From positions 11,222,001 through 11,286,000 of the forward strand of contig OY755178.1 in NCBI GenBank assembly GCA_963576735.1: a stretch of DNA of 64,000 bases. The letters run 5' to 3'. Position 1 is the stretch's first letter, and the number at the start of each line of letters is the position of its first letter. Source of the DNA: Bedellia somnulentella. Lineage: Eukaryota; Arthropoda; Insecta; Lepidoptera; Bedelliidae. The position numbers were made by a program, and so were the translations under genes. Of the stretch, positions 34,166 to 45,689 are shown piece after piece. A model generated the notes under the pieces. The model was not told the origin of the DNA. It saw nothing but the letters and a program-made list of their open reading frames with translations, and ran no database searches.

Positions 34166-34679
34166 AAAAAATATAAATATAGTTATTATATAAGTCATAA
34201 AATATAAATAGAAACAATAGCACAGTATGTGAAATATATTTGGATATATCGCGTTTTCAACAGATGGCAACCCTAATTTGCGGCCGCTTTTTCACAGGCA
34301 GCTATGTATTATCATATTAGGAATAAAAATAGCTTTAATTTCATATAAGAAATATGCGTGTAACTTATGAACGTATAAAACACACCAAAATATAACCTAC
34401 TTACACCTGGCTGCGAGGTAGTTGCGGCCGAATTTGCAACGGCACCTATGGATTTTTATATTCTTTATATACACTGCCATGATGGGGATGTTATTATATT
34501 TCGAAAACAAGTGAACGAAATTTGTCTCCGAAAAATAATAAACATTAATTAAATTAAAATTACTTGCGGCCACTTTTGCCTGGCTGCGTCTTGTCAGTGT
34601 ATTCTCCTATTCATAAACTTATGTTAAAATGTGTGTTTGACTTTGTACGTTATGAGCGTAGAGATTCAGCAGCGGGATC
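34166..34679. other. Interval without recognised feature
   Basis: AT-rich with three isolated gcggcc motifs (34282, 34425, 34566). No gene signature. Confidence 0.35.
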
Positions 34680-34691
34680 TTATACTATCAT

Positions 34692-34878
34692 GTGGGGATT
34701 ATTACTAATAAATAAAGGAAAGAAAAATTTCGATACAGGCGGGAATCGAACCAGCGACCTCGGGTATACGCCCCGACGCTCTGCCAATTGAGCCACCGTG
34801 TCAATGGCTGCCAGCGCGAAATTCCTCTATCCTTTATTTCTTTTGCACGTTTAAGTAGTGTTTGCGTTTCCTACCTCC
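34692..34878 (-). repeat. tRNA-like unit D, copy 2: left arm of a large inverted repeat
   Basis: The tRNA-like core 34732-34802 is followed by a unique ~50-bp block (cacgtttaagtagtgtttgc, gtttcctacctcc). The whole segment is the near reverse complement of 35132-35318. Confidence 0.85.
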
Positions 34879-34978
34879 GAATTTTTACTAATTCGGAAGG
34901 CCACTTGTCTATCTTTTCAGATAGAATGCAAGTGTTGAAAACGCCTAACTATCACATAATTTAAATTTTATTGTTCAT

Positions 34979-35131
34979 GAAAACCTCATGTGGGGATTAT
35001 TACTAATAAATAAAGAATAAATAAAGGAAAGAAAAATTTCGACACAGGCGGGAATCGAACCCGCGACCTCGGGTATACGCCCCGACGCTCTGCCAATTGA
35101 GCCACCGTGTCAATGGCTGCCAGCGCGAAAT
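34979..35131 (-). repeat. tRNA-like unit D, copy 3 (best cloverleaf)
   Basis: The core 35041-35111 (minus) folds fully: acceptor GACACGG/CTGTGTC (one G-T pair), D stem GCTC/GAGC, anticodon stem TCGGG/CCCGA with loop GCGTATA, and T stem GCGGG/CCCGC with loop TTCGATT. It is 71 nt and is followed by a T5 run (gaaatttttc), a possible pol III stop. Position 33 is C instead of the invariant U, and no intron is present although the apparent anticodon would be GTA (Tyr). A repeat derived from a tRNA is likelier than a working gene. Confidence 0.7.
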
Positions 35132-35318
35132 TCGGAGGTAGGAAACGCAAACACTACTTAAACGTGTAAAAGAAATAAAGGATAGAAGAATTTCGCGCTG
35201 GCAGCCATTGACACGGTGGCTCAATTGGCAGAACGTCGGGGCGTATACCCGAGGTCGCGGGTTCGATTCCCGCCTGTGTCGAAATTTTTCTTTCCTTTAT
35301 TTATTCTTTATTTATCCA
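35132..35318 (+). repeat. tRNA-like unit D, copy 4: right arm of the inverted repeat
   Basis: Begins ggaggtaggaaacgcaaaca, then tRNA-like core 35210-35280 and gaaatttttctttcctttat. One mismatch in the D stem (GAAC). Confidence 0.85.
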
Positions 35319-35606
35319 CCTAGTACAGTTTAAAATCCGGTTATAATATGGTATAAACCATGAAAGCTTAGAACATATTTTATAGTATAATACTGTTTCT
35401 GTTCTACTATTAAAGTAGTGTGAGTAGGCTGTAATACTCATCTTCTTCGAGTTTTAGTATGTATGTGTATGCGTATTCAATAATAAAGTAAAAAAGAGGC
35501 GCATCCCCGCTTACACTTACACTTCCCACAGCGAGAATTATTATTCTAAAGGTATTATATTTAATTAAATATATCGTACTAACTTGATCTGAGTAAAATG
35601 TCTACA

Positions 35607-35665
35607 ATTTTTCTTTCCTTTATTCATTAGTAATAATCCCCCACATGAGGTTTTTATGAACAAAA
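35607..35665 (+). repeat. Unit D flank fragment without tRNA core
   Basis: tttttctttcctttattcat, agtaataatccc, cacatgaggtttttatgaac: only the 3' flank of the family remains. Confidence 0.65.
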
Positions 35666-36610
35666 ACATTCAAATTATAGGATTAAATATCTCAAACTTA
35701 TCTCTGCTTGCCAGTGAAAAAGTACTGCGTTGCATAAAACAATGTTTTTTATTATAATTATTTATTATATATAAATAAAAAATAAAACAGCTCATAAAAC
35801 TTAAAAGTAAATTCTTTAACTGACATTATGATTACTAAGCCGCATTGGCTCTATGTGTTTTTTTTTTCAACATTTTAAATTTGTTTTATATTATTGATTT
35901 TCATATTAGATAAAGACACTTTGTATTATTATCATAGAAATAAGAGTTTAAATACATAGAGCTTGGCTTACAATATCATTAATTACATTGGTTTTCCTGC
36001 AATTAGAGGGAAATAAGGATTTTAAGGGAATATATATACATAAAAATATGTTAATAACTTCAGAATGCTATTGCAAACAATTTTATTTTATACTTCCTTC
36101 CTATCGTTCCACAGTTTATCCATTTTGTAATTGACTACCCATATTTTTTTTTATATTGGAATTTCATTTACCGCTTGATAGAGTTAACTCTTTCAGTGAC
36201 GGTGATAAAAATATGGTTAGGACTATGTCCAGCAGTTTTCAGACTTTAGCATGATGTAAGGAAATTGTCACCCTGAAAGTCTATATATGTCGTTATAAAA
36301 GAATTCATACCGCGATTTAGAATTTTGTATGTCAGCGCCATCTAGTGTCATAGACATAAAACGAACTCAACTTGTTTGAGGGAAAGAATAATAATTATAC
36401 GTCTAACTTTACGACTATAACATAAATATTATGCAGAGTTTGCTCAACCTTAGTAGATTAAAATAAATTAATTGGATTTTTCATGACATAGCCAACCGAA
36501 AATTATGTTATTAGCTAATTGGGTAAAGAAACATATTTGCTGACTACCAAATGAGCATTATGGTATTGTTTCTGTATTGTTTTCAGGTATGCGCATATAT
36601 TACACATAAC
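35666..36610. other. Interval without recognised feature
   Basis: AT-rich; nothing recognised. Confidence 0.4.
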
Positions 36611-36619
36611 TCTATGAAA

Positions 36620-36988
36620 CGACGACATGATAGTCCAGTGGGTAGAACACCCGCCCGAAAACAGAAGGGCGTGAGTTCCAATCCTGGGTCGGGCCTACAC
36701 CAATTTGTCTTTTCTAAAGTCATATGTGTGGTTAATTTATCATGGTTGTTAACGGTGAGGGAAAACATCGTGAGGAAACCCACATGGCTGAGTTGTACTT
36801 AGTCATGTGACAGTGTATTCGTACAAAACGGTGATAGGCCTGCCCCCTACCACGTGAGTACACTGACTATGCAAAACGTGGGTACCTTCACTGGACACTA
36901 GATGGCGCTGCCATGTGAGTTCAGAAGTATTGGTACCTCTGCCAACCCCTTCGGGGATAAACGGCGTGAACGTTTATGTTATGTTATA
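36620..36988 (+). repeat. SINE-B copy, variant with actagatggcgctgccatg
   Basis: The head catgatagtccagtgggtag plus gagttccaatcctgggtcgg is a diverged tRNA domain. The tail is cggcgtgaacgtttatgtta. It differs from the 11864 copy in the segment before the tail, defining a subfamily shared with 41702 and 55955. Confidence 0.88.
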
Positions 36989-37067
36989 TTTATTTTATTG
37001 ACTTATTTAATTAATCGATGCGTTTCAAATATGTTTGTATGTATTTTATTATATAAGTATGTAGTTT

Positions 37068-37309
37068 GCCGTGTAGTGTCGGTTTAGAATAGCACTACCC
37101 CATTTCTTCCGGTGGGTGTACGTAAGAGGCGACTAACGGTATGGGGCTATTAAGGGATTTTTGGGCGATGCGGTTGGAGACCCATCACCATCAACCTTTA
37201 TTTTTACTATCTTTTCCCCACACAAATTTCCAAAAGTGGCTGAGTAATTTCTAATTCTTTAGCTCTGGCTACCCCTTCCTGGGATTTATAGCCGTGAGTA
37301 TATGTATGA
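37068..37309 (+). repeat. SINE-A copy
   Basis: Nearly complete, from gccgtgtagtgtcgg to gccgtgagtatatgtatg. Confidence 0.85.
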
Positions 37310-37474
37310 TTGTATTTATGTATTAAGATATTGTATAGTATATTTGATATAATTATTATTGGGTATATAAATTAATATATAGGTTTTAAATAAGTTGTGT
37401 TTAATTAAGTTCCGTTTAAATTGCATTCATATTTGACCGTAATTTAAATTAAAGAGTTATCCATTTGTTCCTCA

Positions 37475-37607
37475 CCATAAAGGTTGACTGGAAGAAATCG
37501 CGTTAAGGCGATAAGTCCGCCTTTGTGTACATTGTAATCTTTTGTAATTTTTAAATACTGTTTGTGTGTTGTGTTTTTGTATGCAATAAAGTGTTTAAAT
37601 AAATAGA
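37475..37607 (+). repeat. LINE 3'-end fragment, family C
   Basis: ggttgactggaagaaatcgc, gttaaggcgataagtccgcc, tgcaataaagtgtttaaata. Confidence 0.75.
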
Positions 37608-37947
37608 TATTGAACCTAATATCACCATGTGTAATTATAATGACACCATTGATTTTAAGTAGAAGATGTCAATGTAGAAATGTTGATTATAATAATTGGT
37701 CCTTTTGACGAATCTTTACTTAATTATGATAAAAATATCAATATGTGTGAATTTTGTAAATGATGGACATAGTTTAGTGTGATTTACGAATTTAAAAAAG
37801 ATCTGAGAGAAAAAGTATGTATGTAACAAGCAGTACTAGTAAACCAGCTCCCCGGCAGTGTCCTGCGGATAATGTTGGGAACCTAGCTGAGGTACTTTGA
37901 CTTTTTGTTGCATATATACATTTTTTATATGCTGTTTTATATTTGGT
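37608..37947. other. Interval without recognised feature
   Basis: AT-rich; nothing recognised. Confidence 0.35.
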
Positions 37948-37957
37948 AACAATTGAA

Positions 37958-38800
37958 ATTGAGGACGTCTTCAAGATGATGAACTGGAACGGAAAAGGTA
38001 TATGTGTCAACGGCGAGTACATCTCACACCTCAGGTTTGCGGACGACATAGTCGTTATGGCAGAAACGCTGGAGGATCTCGGCGGGATGATTAGTAGCCT
38101 AAACTCAGCCTCTCGGCGGGTGGGGCTTGGCATGAACTTGGACAAGACGAAAATCATGTTCAATCGTCTTGTTCAGCCAAGACCAGTTCTTGTCGAGGGA
38201 GCAGAGCTCGAAGTTGTGCCGGAGTACGTCTACCTAGGTCAGACGCTACGACTCGGTAGAAACAACTTCGACAAAGAGGCTGCAAGACGCATCCAGCTGG
38301 GCTGGGCTGCTTTTGGAAAACTTCGGCATATCTTCTCCTCGGCCATCCCACAATGTCTGAAGACTAAGGTTTTCAACCAGTGCGTCCTGCCAGTGTTAAC
38401 GTATGGTGCGGAAACGTGGACACTCACGGCTGGACTAGTCCACCAATTCAAAGTCACTCAAAGAGCGATGGAGCGAGCTATGCTCGGCATCACTCTGTTG
38501 GATCGCATCAGAAATGACGTGATCCGACAGAGAACGAAAGTGGCCGACGTAGCTCATCGGATCAGCAAATTGAAGTGGCAGTGGGCTGGTCACATCTGCC
38601 GAAGAACCGATAACCGCTGGGGAAGACGAGTTCTTGAGTGGAGACCACGCACTGGCAGACGCAGTGTGGGGCGCCCTCCAGCCCGCTGGACCGACGACCT
38701 AAAGCAGGTGGCCGGGAGTGGTTGGATGAGGCTGGCCGAGGATAGGAAGAGGTGGCGCGCCATGGGAGATGCCTATGTCCAGCAGTGGACGAGTGTGGGC

Positions 38801-38803
<3 letters not shown>
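37958..38803 (+). pseudogene. RTE-2 reverse transcriptase, C-terminal 281 codons
   Basis: Uninterrupted to the TGA at 38801. Starts IEDVFKMMNW and contains the RT active-site strand FADDIVVMAETLEDL, the KTKIMFN block and the thumb YVYLGQTLRL. The C-terminal region RRTDNRWGRRVLEWRP then GRPPARWTDDLK is typical of this RTE group in insects. The endonuclease and earlier RT motifs are gone through truncation. Codons before 37958 belong to the target site. The open state despite truncation suggests a fairly recent insertion. Confidence 0.85.

Positions 38804-38826
<23 letters not shown>
37958..38826 (+). mobile_element. RTE-2 LINE, 5'-truncated, with TSD
   Basis: Bounded by perfect 10-bp direct repeats aacaattgaa at 37948-37957 and 38827-38836. 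The 3' end is (TGA)n directly at the stop codon, as in many RTE elements. Distinct from RTE-1: different protein and different tail. Confidence 0.88.
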
Positions 38827-38832
<6 letters not shown>

Positions 38833-38836
38833 TGAA

Positions 38837-39351
38837 TATCTTTATCTTATCTATAAAAGCAAGTTCTATTTATAAATCGTTTTGAAGTTGAATCACTGAT
38901 AGAAGTTTGGTGTGGTAAAAAATAATGGTAGAAAGTAACTAACTTTACAGGCGGCTCTGTGGAAGCGTCCTAATAATCAAATATTAGTTTTATACGCACC
39001 ACCCTTCACGGAAATACAATAAGTTAGAACAGATTTACAAAGGAGGAAAAGAAATATACCTTGTTCTAAGGATCTCCTGAGTGGCAATATTACGAAATGT
39101 TTTGAATAAGTAAATGATATTTCTTATTCTGTAAACAAGGCGTTAAATGTGTTGATTTAATATCAATAGGCGGTATTGTTCTCAAAGCATTCGTATCTAA
39201 ATTAACTATCAATATATAGGATCAAAAGATGATTATCTCTCTGTATATGAACTTAGGCTGTGTAGCTAATCTGAGTATTAATCTTTGAAATATGGTATGA
39301 TATATTAGGGAGTTCTACCGAAACTATGTATTTTATTTAGTGATAGCTGAG
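38837..39351. other. Interval without recognised feature
   Basis: AT-rich; nothing recognised. Confidence 0.35.
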
Positions 39352-39465
39352 TAGTGTCGTTCAACACTAGTACTTTCTTCCCGAAAGTGTACTACGAGGT
39401 GACTAAGGATATTGAATCCTTGTGATTAATTGTTGGGCGATGTGGTTGGAGACCTATCATCTTTT
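39352..39465 (+). repeat. SINE-A copy, decayed
   Basis: gctgagtagtgtcgttcaac, gaggtgactaaggatattga, gggcgatgtggttggagacc. The 3' part is missing. Confidence 0.6.
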
Positions 39466-39874
39466 TTAGAGTTTCGTACCAAAAGATAATATTATACATT
39501 CAAGTCAAAATCTAAAATCTCGGGATCCGTAGTCAAAACAGTTTTTCTTCTTACTGCATACATAAATAATCTCGAGCACAATAACTTAGTCACCACAACT
39601 GGCCGCCAACTTAAACTTAACTTAAGAAAACTTTAAAAGCAAGATGTGGCGTCTTAAGTGAAAAACAAAGGGGAATTATCTTCTAAAACCTTTTTAACTT
39701 AAATAAGCTTTTGTGTCATAAATTTTAAATTGAATTTTTATTCAGTTACACAAGCTATACATTATTTTAAATTTTATATTTTTTAAGTTTTGTGATCTTA
39801 ATTATTATTAGGGATAAGGGTAATAAGAGGTGAGACATGTGTATTTTTGTGAAAGCTTAGGTAGTAGAATTAAC

Positions 39875-39965
39875 CAGAGCTTTAGATTTAGAAATTCCTC
39901 AGTCACTATTGGAAGTGGAGTGGGGAAAAGATTGTAGAATGAAGGATGGGTAGTGATCGGTGTCC
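39875..39965 (-). repeat. SINE-A fragment, decayed
   Basis: ccagagctttagatttagaa, attcctcagtcactattgga, gtggggaaaagattg. It runs into the inverted repeat at 39966. Confidence 0.6.
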
Positions 39966-40080
39966 ATCATTTAAAGGCATTTAAGTAATTTTGTATTATG
40001 TTTTTTGTTATAATGTTGCAGGAGAGTGGACATTATAACAAAAAACATAACACAAAATTACTTAAATGCCTTTAAATGAT
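39966..40080. repeat. 51-bp inverted repeat with 13-bp spacer
   Basis: Arms 39966-40016 and 40030-40080 are reverse complements with one mismatch. Spacer tgcaggagagtgg. AT-rich, no ORF. Could fold as a long hairpin or be a foldback element end. Confidence 0.9.
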
Positions 40081-40142
40081 ATTCTGATATTACTGTTACA
40101 GTTACATAAGTAAATAACGACTGAATTCGCAAATAAGCTATG

Positions 40143-40245
40143 TTGTTCCGGCTGAGAATAGCACTATCCCATTTCTTCCCGTTGATGTACGAAAAGGCGA
40201 CTAAGGGTATGGGGGCGTTGAAGTGATGCGGTGGAGACCCATCCC
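40143..40245 (+). repeat. SINE-A fragment, decayed
   Basis: ttccggctgagaatagcact, tcttcccgttgatgtacg, gcgatgcggtggagaccc. Confidence 0.65.
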
Positions 40246-40272
40246 GAAATTGTTCTTATTTATGAAAGTAAT

Positions 40273-40518
40273 GTAATTCTGAGTAGTGTCGGCTTAGAAT
40301 AGCACTACCCCATTTCTATCCGTGGGTGTACGTAAGAGGCGACTAAGGATATTGGGGCTTTTTAAGGAATTTTTGGGCGATGCGGTTGGAAACCCATCAC
40401 CAACAACCTTTATTTTACCACCTTTTCCCCACTCAACTTCCAAAAGTGGCTGAGGAATTTCTTATTCCGAAGCTCTGGCTACCCCTTCTAGGGAATTATA
40501 GCCGTGAGTATATGTATG
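40273..40518 (+). repeat. SINE-A copy
   Basis: Nearly complete; the last of four SINE-A pieces within 1.2 kb. Confidence 0.85.
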
Positions 40519-41406
40519 TTATAAAAGTAATATAAATTTTACGAAATTATAGAAAGATTTATTAAAGCAGTTAGGTAATTTTAAGAGGCTTAGGGCGTAC
40601 AGCTATACAGTATAGCTCTTGATGATTTATAGAAAATTATTTTATATAATATTTACTATTATGAAACATAATGAAATCTGATAAAATTAGGAATCAGTTA
40701 TAATAAATTTGCTATTGTTTATTCTTCTTCAGATTTTTTCTCTTAATGAAGTGCTTTTATCGTTTCTGATCTATTAAAGTGTAATAATTAAAATGTAGTC
40801 TCAAAACAACTCAAATTGAAGGCAGAAAGCTGTTACTGACAGAAACTAAAAAAGATATGATAATTTATTTAAGTCTTTAAAGCAAAATATTAAAATCAAG
40901 ATTAAGTAAATACTAAAATCACATAATCGTGCTAGGAATATCTCAAACATTCTAAACAACTTAAATAGGCTTTAGTGAAATAGCTAAATTCCACTTACGT
41001 AACGAACACAAAGGCAAATCCTTAAGGAATCTGATAAAGGAAAAGCCAGTTTCTTGACAAATTTGTATTTTACACTCCATCTATTCCTGTCAGCATCACA
41101 TGACAAAGATAATATCTTGTTACTCCAATAACCGTGATTGTATTAAATATCAGCTTTCCTAACCGAATAATGGCGGTTTGAATTATGAATATTCTGATAC
41201 CAAAAACCATCGTTGTTCATGATTACGCAAATCAGGAATTTAATTTGTGAAAATACGAGTGAATTTTCTTAAGTTGTAACATTATCGGTCATTATAATAA
41301 TAGAGCCTAAATTTCTCATTGTTTGACATGCATCAAAATGGTTATAATTCAAGGTTTGTTTATTTAAAAAAATATTAAACCATCGTTTCATTAGATCATG
41401 CTGTAT
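40519..41406. other. Interval without recognised feature
   Basis: AT-rich; nothing recognised. Confidence 0.4.
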
Positions 41407-41418
41407 GATATTCGTCAT

Positions 41419-41638
41419 ACATACATTATTCACGGCTAAAAATCCCTAAAAGGGGTAGCCAGAAATTCAAAATCAGCAAATTCTTCAGTCACTTTTGTCA
41501 TGTTAGTGGGGCAAAGATTGTAAAATAAATATTTTTGGGGATATGTCTTCAACCGCATCGCTTAAAAATCACTTAAAAATCTCCAATACCCATGGAAATA
41601 AATGGGATAGCGCTATTCTAAGCCGAAACTACACAGCA
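41419..41638 (-). repeat. SINE-A copy, diverged, with perfect 12-bp TSD
   Basis: gatattcgtcat at 41407-41418 and 41639-41650. The body is diverged but the duplication is intact. Confidence 0.88.
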
Positions 41639-41701
41639 GATATTCGTCATATAATTGTTTAGTATAACGCCACATTTGTAATAAATTTAGTTAATATACA
41701 T

Positions 41702-42072
41702 GATAGCGACATGATAGTCCAGTGGGTAGAACACCCGCCCGAAAACAGAAGGGCGTGAGTTCCAATCCTAGGACGGGCCTACACAAATTTGTCTTTTCTA
41801 AAGTCATATGTGTGGTTAATTTATCATGGTTGCTAACGGTGAGGGAAAACATCGTGAGGAAACCCACATGGCTGAGTTGTACTTAGTCATGTGACAGTGT
41901 ATTCGTACAAAACGGCGATAGGCCTGCCCCCAATCACGTGAGTACACTGTCTAAGCAAAACGTGGGTACCTTCTCTGGAAACTAGATGGCGCTTGCCATG
42001 TGAGTTCAGGAGTATTGATACCTCTGCCAACCCCTTCGGGGATAAACGGCGTGAATGTTTATGTTATGTTAT
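41702..42072 (+). repeat. SINE-B copy with perfect 12-bp TSD
   Basis: gttaatatacat at 41690-41701 and 42073-42084. Same subfamily as 36620-36988. Confidence 0.92.
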
Positions 42073-42097
42073 GTTAATATACATAAAGTTTCAGTGA

Positions 42098-42330
42098 CGA
42101 CGTCCATGGCCGAGTGGATAGGTTAAGGGAGACTCCCCGCTGAGAACAACATTTATGTGATGAGCATAAATGATTGTTTCTTAGTCTTGGGTGTTATTTA
42201 TATGTGTATTATTTCATATTAAATATATCGTTAAGTTAGTATCCCATAATACAAGTCTTACTTAGTTTGGGGCTAACTTTATCTGTGTATAATATGTCCG
42301 TATATATTTATTTATTTATTCAATAATTTG
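42098..42330 (+). repeat. SINE-D-like element (tRNA-like head, TTTA tail)
   Basis: Head gtccatggccgagtggatag. The body has gatgagcataaatgattgtt and gtcttgggtgttatttatat, phrases typical of a SINE body common in Lepidoptera, and it closes with (TTTA)n. The T-arm is missing, so the head is damaged. Confidence 0.6.
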
Positions 42331-43576
42331 TAAAGTTTTCTTCATTTACAAAATACGATCTAATAAGTAAGGTCATAGTAATTACTTTTTCACACTTAAT
42401 TCATTTAAAAAGAACTTGGTGTAAGATTATCTACAAGAAACGTTTAAAAATTTACATACTTCATTCATAGCATGCATTTCTTCTTTGGGAGTCGTAAGAG
42501 TCTGCACATGGTGTAAGTGATTTTTTTAAATAATAGTTTGACGATCTCTCTGGAAACCTATCTTCAAAATATCAAACTCTCTAGATATAGCTATTCCTTT
42601 TGGGATTTACAGCCATTCGTAAACGTATGTTTGTTAATATATTTTATAACTTGAAATAAGCAGTTAATATACAAAAGCAAAACATAGGAAATAGAGTAAG
42701 TGTATTAAGATACAAGAAAACGTAAACTCAATCCGTAGGATTTTATGGAGTCGTTTTCATAAATTCTACTAAATCCGTTGAATCCTTTTTGTTTCGGCAA
42801 CTAAACGTATCTAGAAGAAAACGCTACGGAATATTCAAGTCAGGAAACGAACTAAGGGTAAGTTGAACGTATTTTTATAAGAAGGGGTCTAAACTCTGCG
42901 TGTTTTCCTCCACTAAACTACCGTGGACAGGCGAAGCGAGGATATTTAAATGGTTTTATATGTCCGAATTCGACGTACTTGCCATCTCTGTTGGATAAGT
43001 CTGGGAAGAAAGAGATGGACAGACATGCAAGATTGGAAGTAGGTATTAAAGCGTCATCATAGATGTTAGCGAGACGCGTTCATCTGAACAATTGGCGGGA
43101 TCGAAAGCTGGATCAAGATAGGGCGACCGGACCGCCGCCCCTGTTATTAATCTCGTGTCGTTTTGCTAGCCAAGTCACGATAAGGGGACTCGGGAAAATG
43201 CATGAACTCCGTAATATTCTTTAATAAAGAATTTCTCTCGACATCTTCTTAGCTGATTGCTGTCTGCACCAGCATATTGCAATTTGAATACGTCAGAAAA
43301 ATATGCATTTGATTAAATTTGCAGATGAAAACAATCGTGCCTCAAGTTTGTAATTTAGAGACTATTTTCTATATATTATTCGTACGTCGAGAATGGGTAG
43401 ATAGAAACCACCTCTAAGAAACTGCCAGAATCCTTGACACCTATCGTTGTTCATCAACTAAGTATATATTTATTGGTTTCTTGGTATATATTTATTGGTT
43501 AACTTTAATGGGTCATTTTGCCTACCGAGTTCAACATACATTCGTACACGGATAAGACATAATATAATAAACATAA
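42331..43576. other. Interval; decayed SINE-A trace and one GC-richer patch
   Basis: 42500-42635 has loose SINE-A order (ctggaaacctatcttc, ttccttttgggatttacagc). 42900-43200 is GC-richer than its surroundings but has no long open frame or motif I recognise. Confidence 0.35.
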
Positions 43577-43850
43577 CCATAAACGTTCACGCCGAATATC
43601 CCCGAAGGGGTTGGCAGAGGTACTAATACTTCTGAACATCACGTGACTTTGTCACCTGGTGTTCAGAGTACCCACGTTTTGCATGGACAGTGTGCTCACG
43701 TGATAGGGGGCAGGCCTATCGCCGTTTTGTACGAATACACGAATACGATGTTTTCCCTCACCGTTAACAACCATGATAAATTAACCACACATATGTCTTT
43801 AGAAAAGACAAATTGGTGTAGGCCCGACCCAGGATTTGAACACTAGTCGC
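43577..43850 (-). repeat. SINE-B copy, truncated in the tRNA head
   Basis: From acgttcacgccgaatatccc to aggatttgaacactagtcgc; most of the A-box half is missing, and a segment in the middle is deleted. Confidence 0.85.
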
Positions 43851-43856
43851 TTGCAT

Positions 43857-44429
43857 AAGATCGGATAAGACATGACGCATTCAAAAGGGTTATACTTTTT
43901 CTTAAAAACAATTTAAAATAGGTAATAATATTTTTAATATAAACATACAAACAATTTTAAAAAGTTGACTTGGTCGGAATAAGTAACAATTCAAACCAAA
44001 AAAATATCTATTACTATTGAGTTTTAATATTCAGATTTTAATTTTCGGGGCACCTACCGATAAGAGATGTAATCGTAATAAGAAAAAACAAATGAGTCCG
44101 CAAGATCTGACCAACCTCATTGCGCTATCTATTCAAGATTGAAATCGAAGATTCAGAGCGATATAAAAACTGGATGAGTTACATATTCTTAGCTTCATTC
44201 TTTCGCACTCTAGCTGTAGTTATGATTGATGGTAACCAATAGTTTTTATTGTCATATTATAATAGCTACATGGTGTAATTACTAGCGTATTTGTAATTGG
44301 AACAAAGGTAGTTTTATAATTTAAATAACTAATTTGATGAGTAATGCAGCATCACTCAAAAAAGGTCAACTACTTATACTAAGAATTTTGAGTTGAAAAG
44401 CTCGGTTAAGCGAATTCCAGTTTTAATAT
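43857..44429. other. Interval without recognised feature
   Basis: AT-rich; nothing recognised. Confidence 0.35.
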
Positions 44430-44595
44430 ATACATACATACAGACGCCGTAAGTTCCCATTGGGGTAGGCAGAGACTATCGGTCGCCACTTTGTACGACG
44501 CTGCCAAAACTCTCTAGCTTCGTTCGCTTCCATATTTCTTTTCATACATGCTCTTTTATTCATCATACTTCGGACACCTGCTTTTGAGAGCATAA
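44430..44595 (-). repeat. RTE-1 3' fragment
   Basis: cagacgccgtaagttcccat, tggggtaggcagagactatc, ctctagcttcgttcgcttcc, ttcatcatacttcggacacc. Confidence 0.85.
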
Positions 44596-45585
44596 AAATC
44601 TACTATAAAGAATCTCATTGCATTAGGATTATATTTTATAAAAATGCCAATAATAATCTATCAGTGATGCTGCATATCTTCTTGTAAGTAGTTATTCAAA
44701 TTAAATATCGATTTTATTACAATTATTATATGATCGTGATAAAGAAAAATGTATGTATATTCAACTCATCGATAATCACAGCACTAATGGCAGCCGGCTT
44801 TTTAAAATTTAGATATTTTTTCTTTTTTTTCTTTAAAGTGATTTTATGTCAACTAACGCTAAAAAATTAAATTTGTGTTTATTACTTTTAATCATGAGAA
44901 ATTGTCGAAATAAATAGTATTAAAAATAATTTTCACCTTACAAAAACCTATTTTATATAAACGAGCATTATTTTACTGGCTTAGTTAATTAAGTTTTTAT
45001 AGCATTAAGAATTACAGTGGTACTTAGTTTTTCTCTTAATTAAAATCTCAAAGGGAATGTTAAAAGGCAATAGAAGACGCAGATAAAGCTCAGTTTGATG
45101 GAAATGCAAACAATATACTCGGGGGAAATATGGATCAGATTGGATTTTACACAAGGAACTAGATAAGTAAATAGCATATTTTTATTTATTATAATAACAT
45201 GTAACTTGCTCTAGCTAGACTTTTTTCAATTATTTTCCTTTATTTTTTCTTTTTTCTTCCATTATTGACAAAAAAATGAATTTTAATTAGATAAAATAAT
45301 ACAATTCACACACAAGAATCTTCGCAAATTGCTTTTTTTCCTATTTAACATGAAAATACGTTATAAAAACTTCAATATTCACAAATGGCTTCCATATTCT
45401 TTCTTATGGTTGTTTTTATGGTTTGTATGAGTTATGTGCGCTTTTGTTACTTGAATTGGGGCGCAGACGGTTTTTATCAGGCTTCTTTAAGGAAAAATAT
45501 AATAAGTAGATGCTGTAAGTATCAAATGTTTAAAAAAATATTTCTCTTTAACCAAGAAATCCTAAGTAATGCTTAATAACCTCCT
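44596..45585. other. Interval without recognised feature
   Basis: AT-rich; a short open frame at 45385-45576 shows no domain. Confidence 0.35.
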
Positions 45586-45689
45586 CCTTTTTTTGAATTC
45601 GGTTAAAAACGGCGGTTTTTTTCATATTACTTTCACTATGCTATCCATTTTCATTGTTTTTGTACAAGGCGACCAAAGGTTCGGTATAT

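Noticed and set aside
35041..35111. Functional tRNA-Tyr gene
   Set aside because: The fold is complete, but C33, an unusual anticodon loop, the missing intron and several repeat copies with shared flanks argue for a tRNA-derived repeat.
33675..35318. CRISPR-like array from the repeated units
   Set aside because: Units are long, tRNA-like, irregularly spaced and partly inverted; the genome is eukaryotic.
42900..43200. Possible host exon or promoter in a GC-richer patch
   Set aside because: No long open frame, splice context or core promoter element could be supported.
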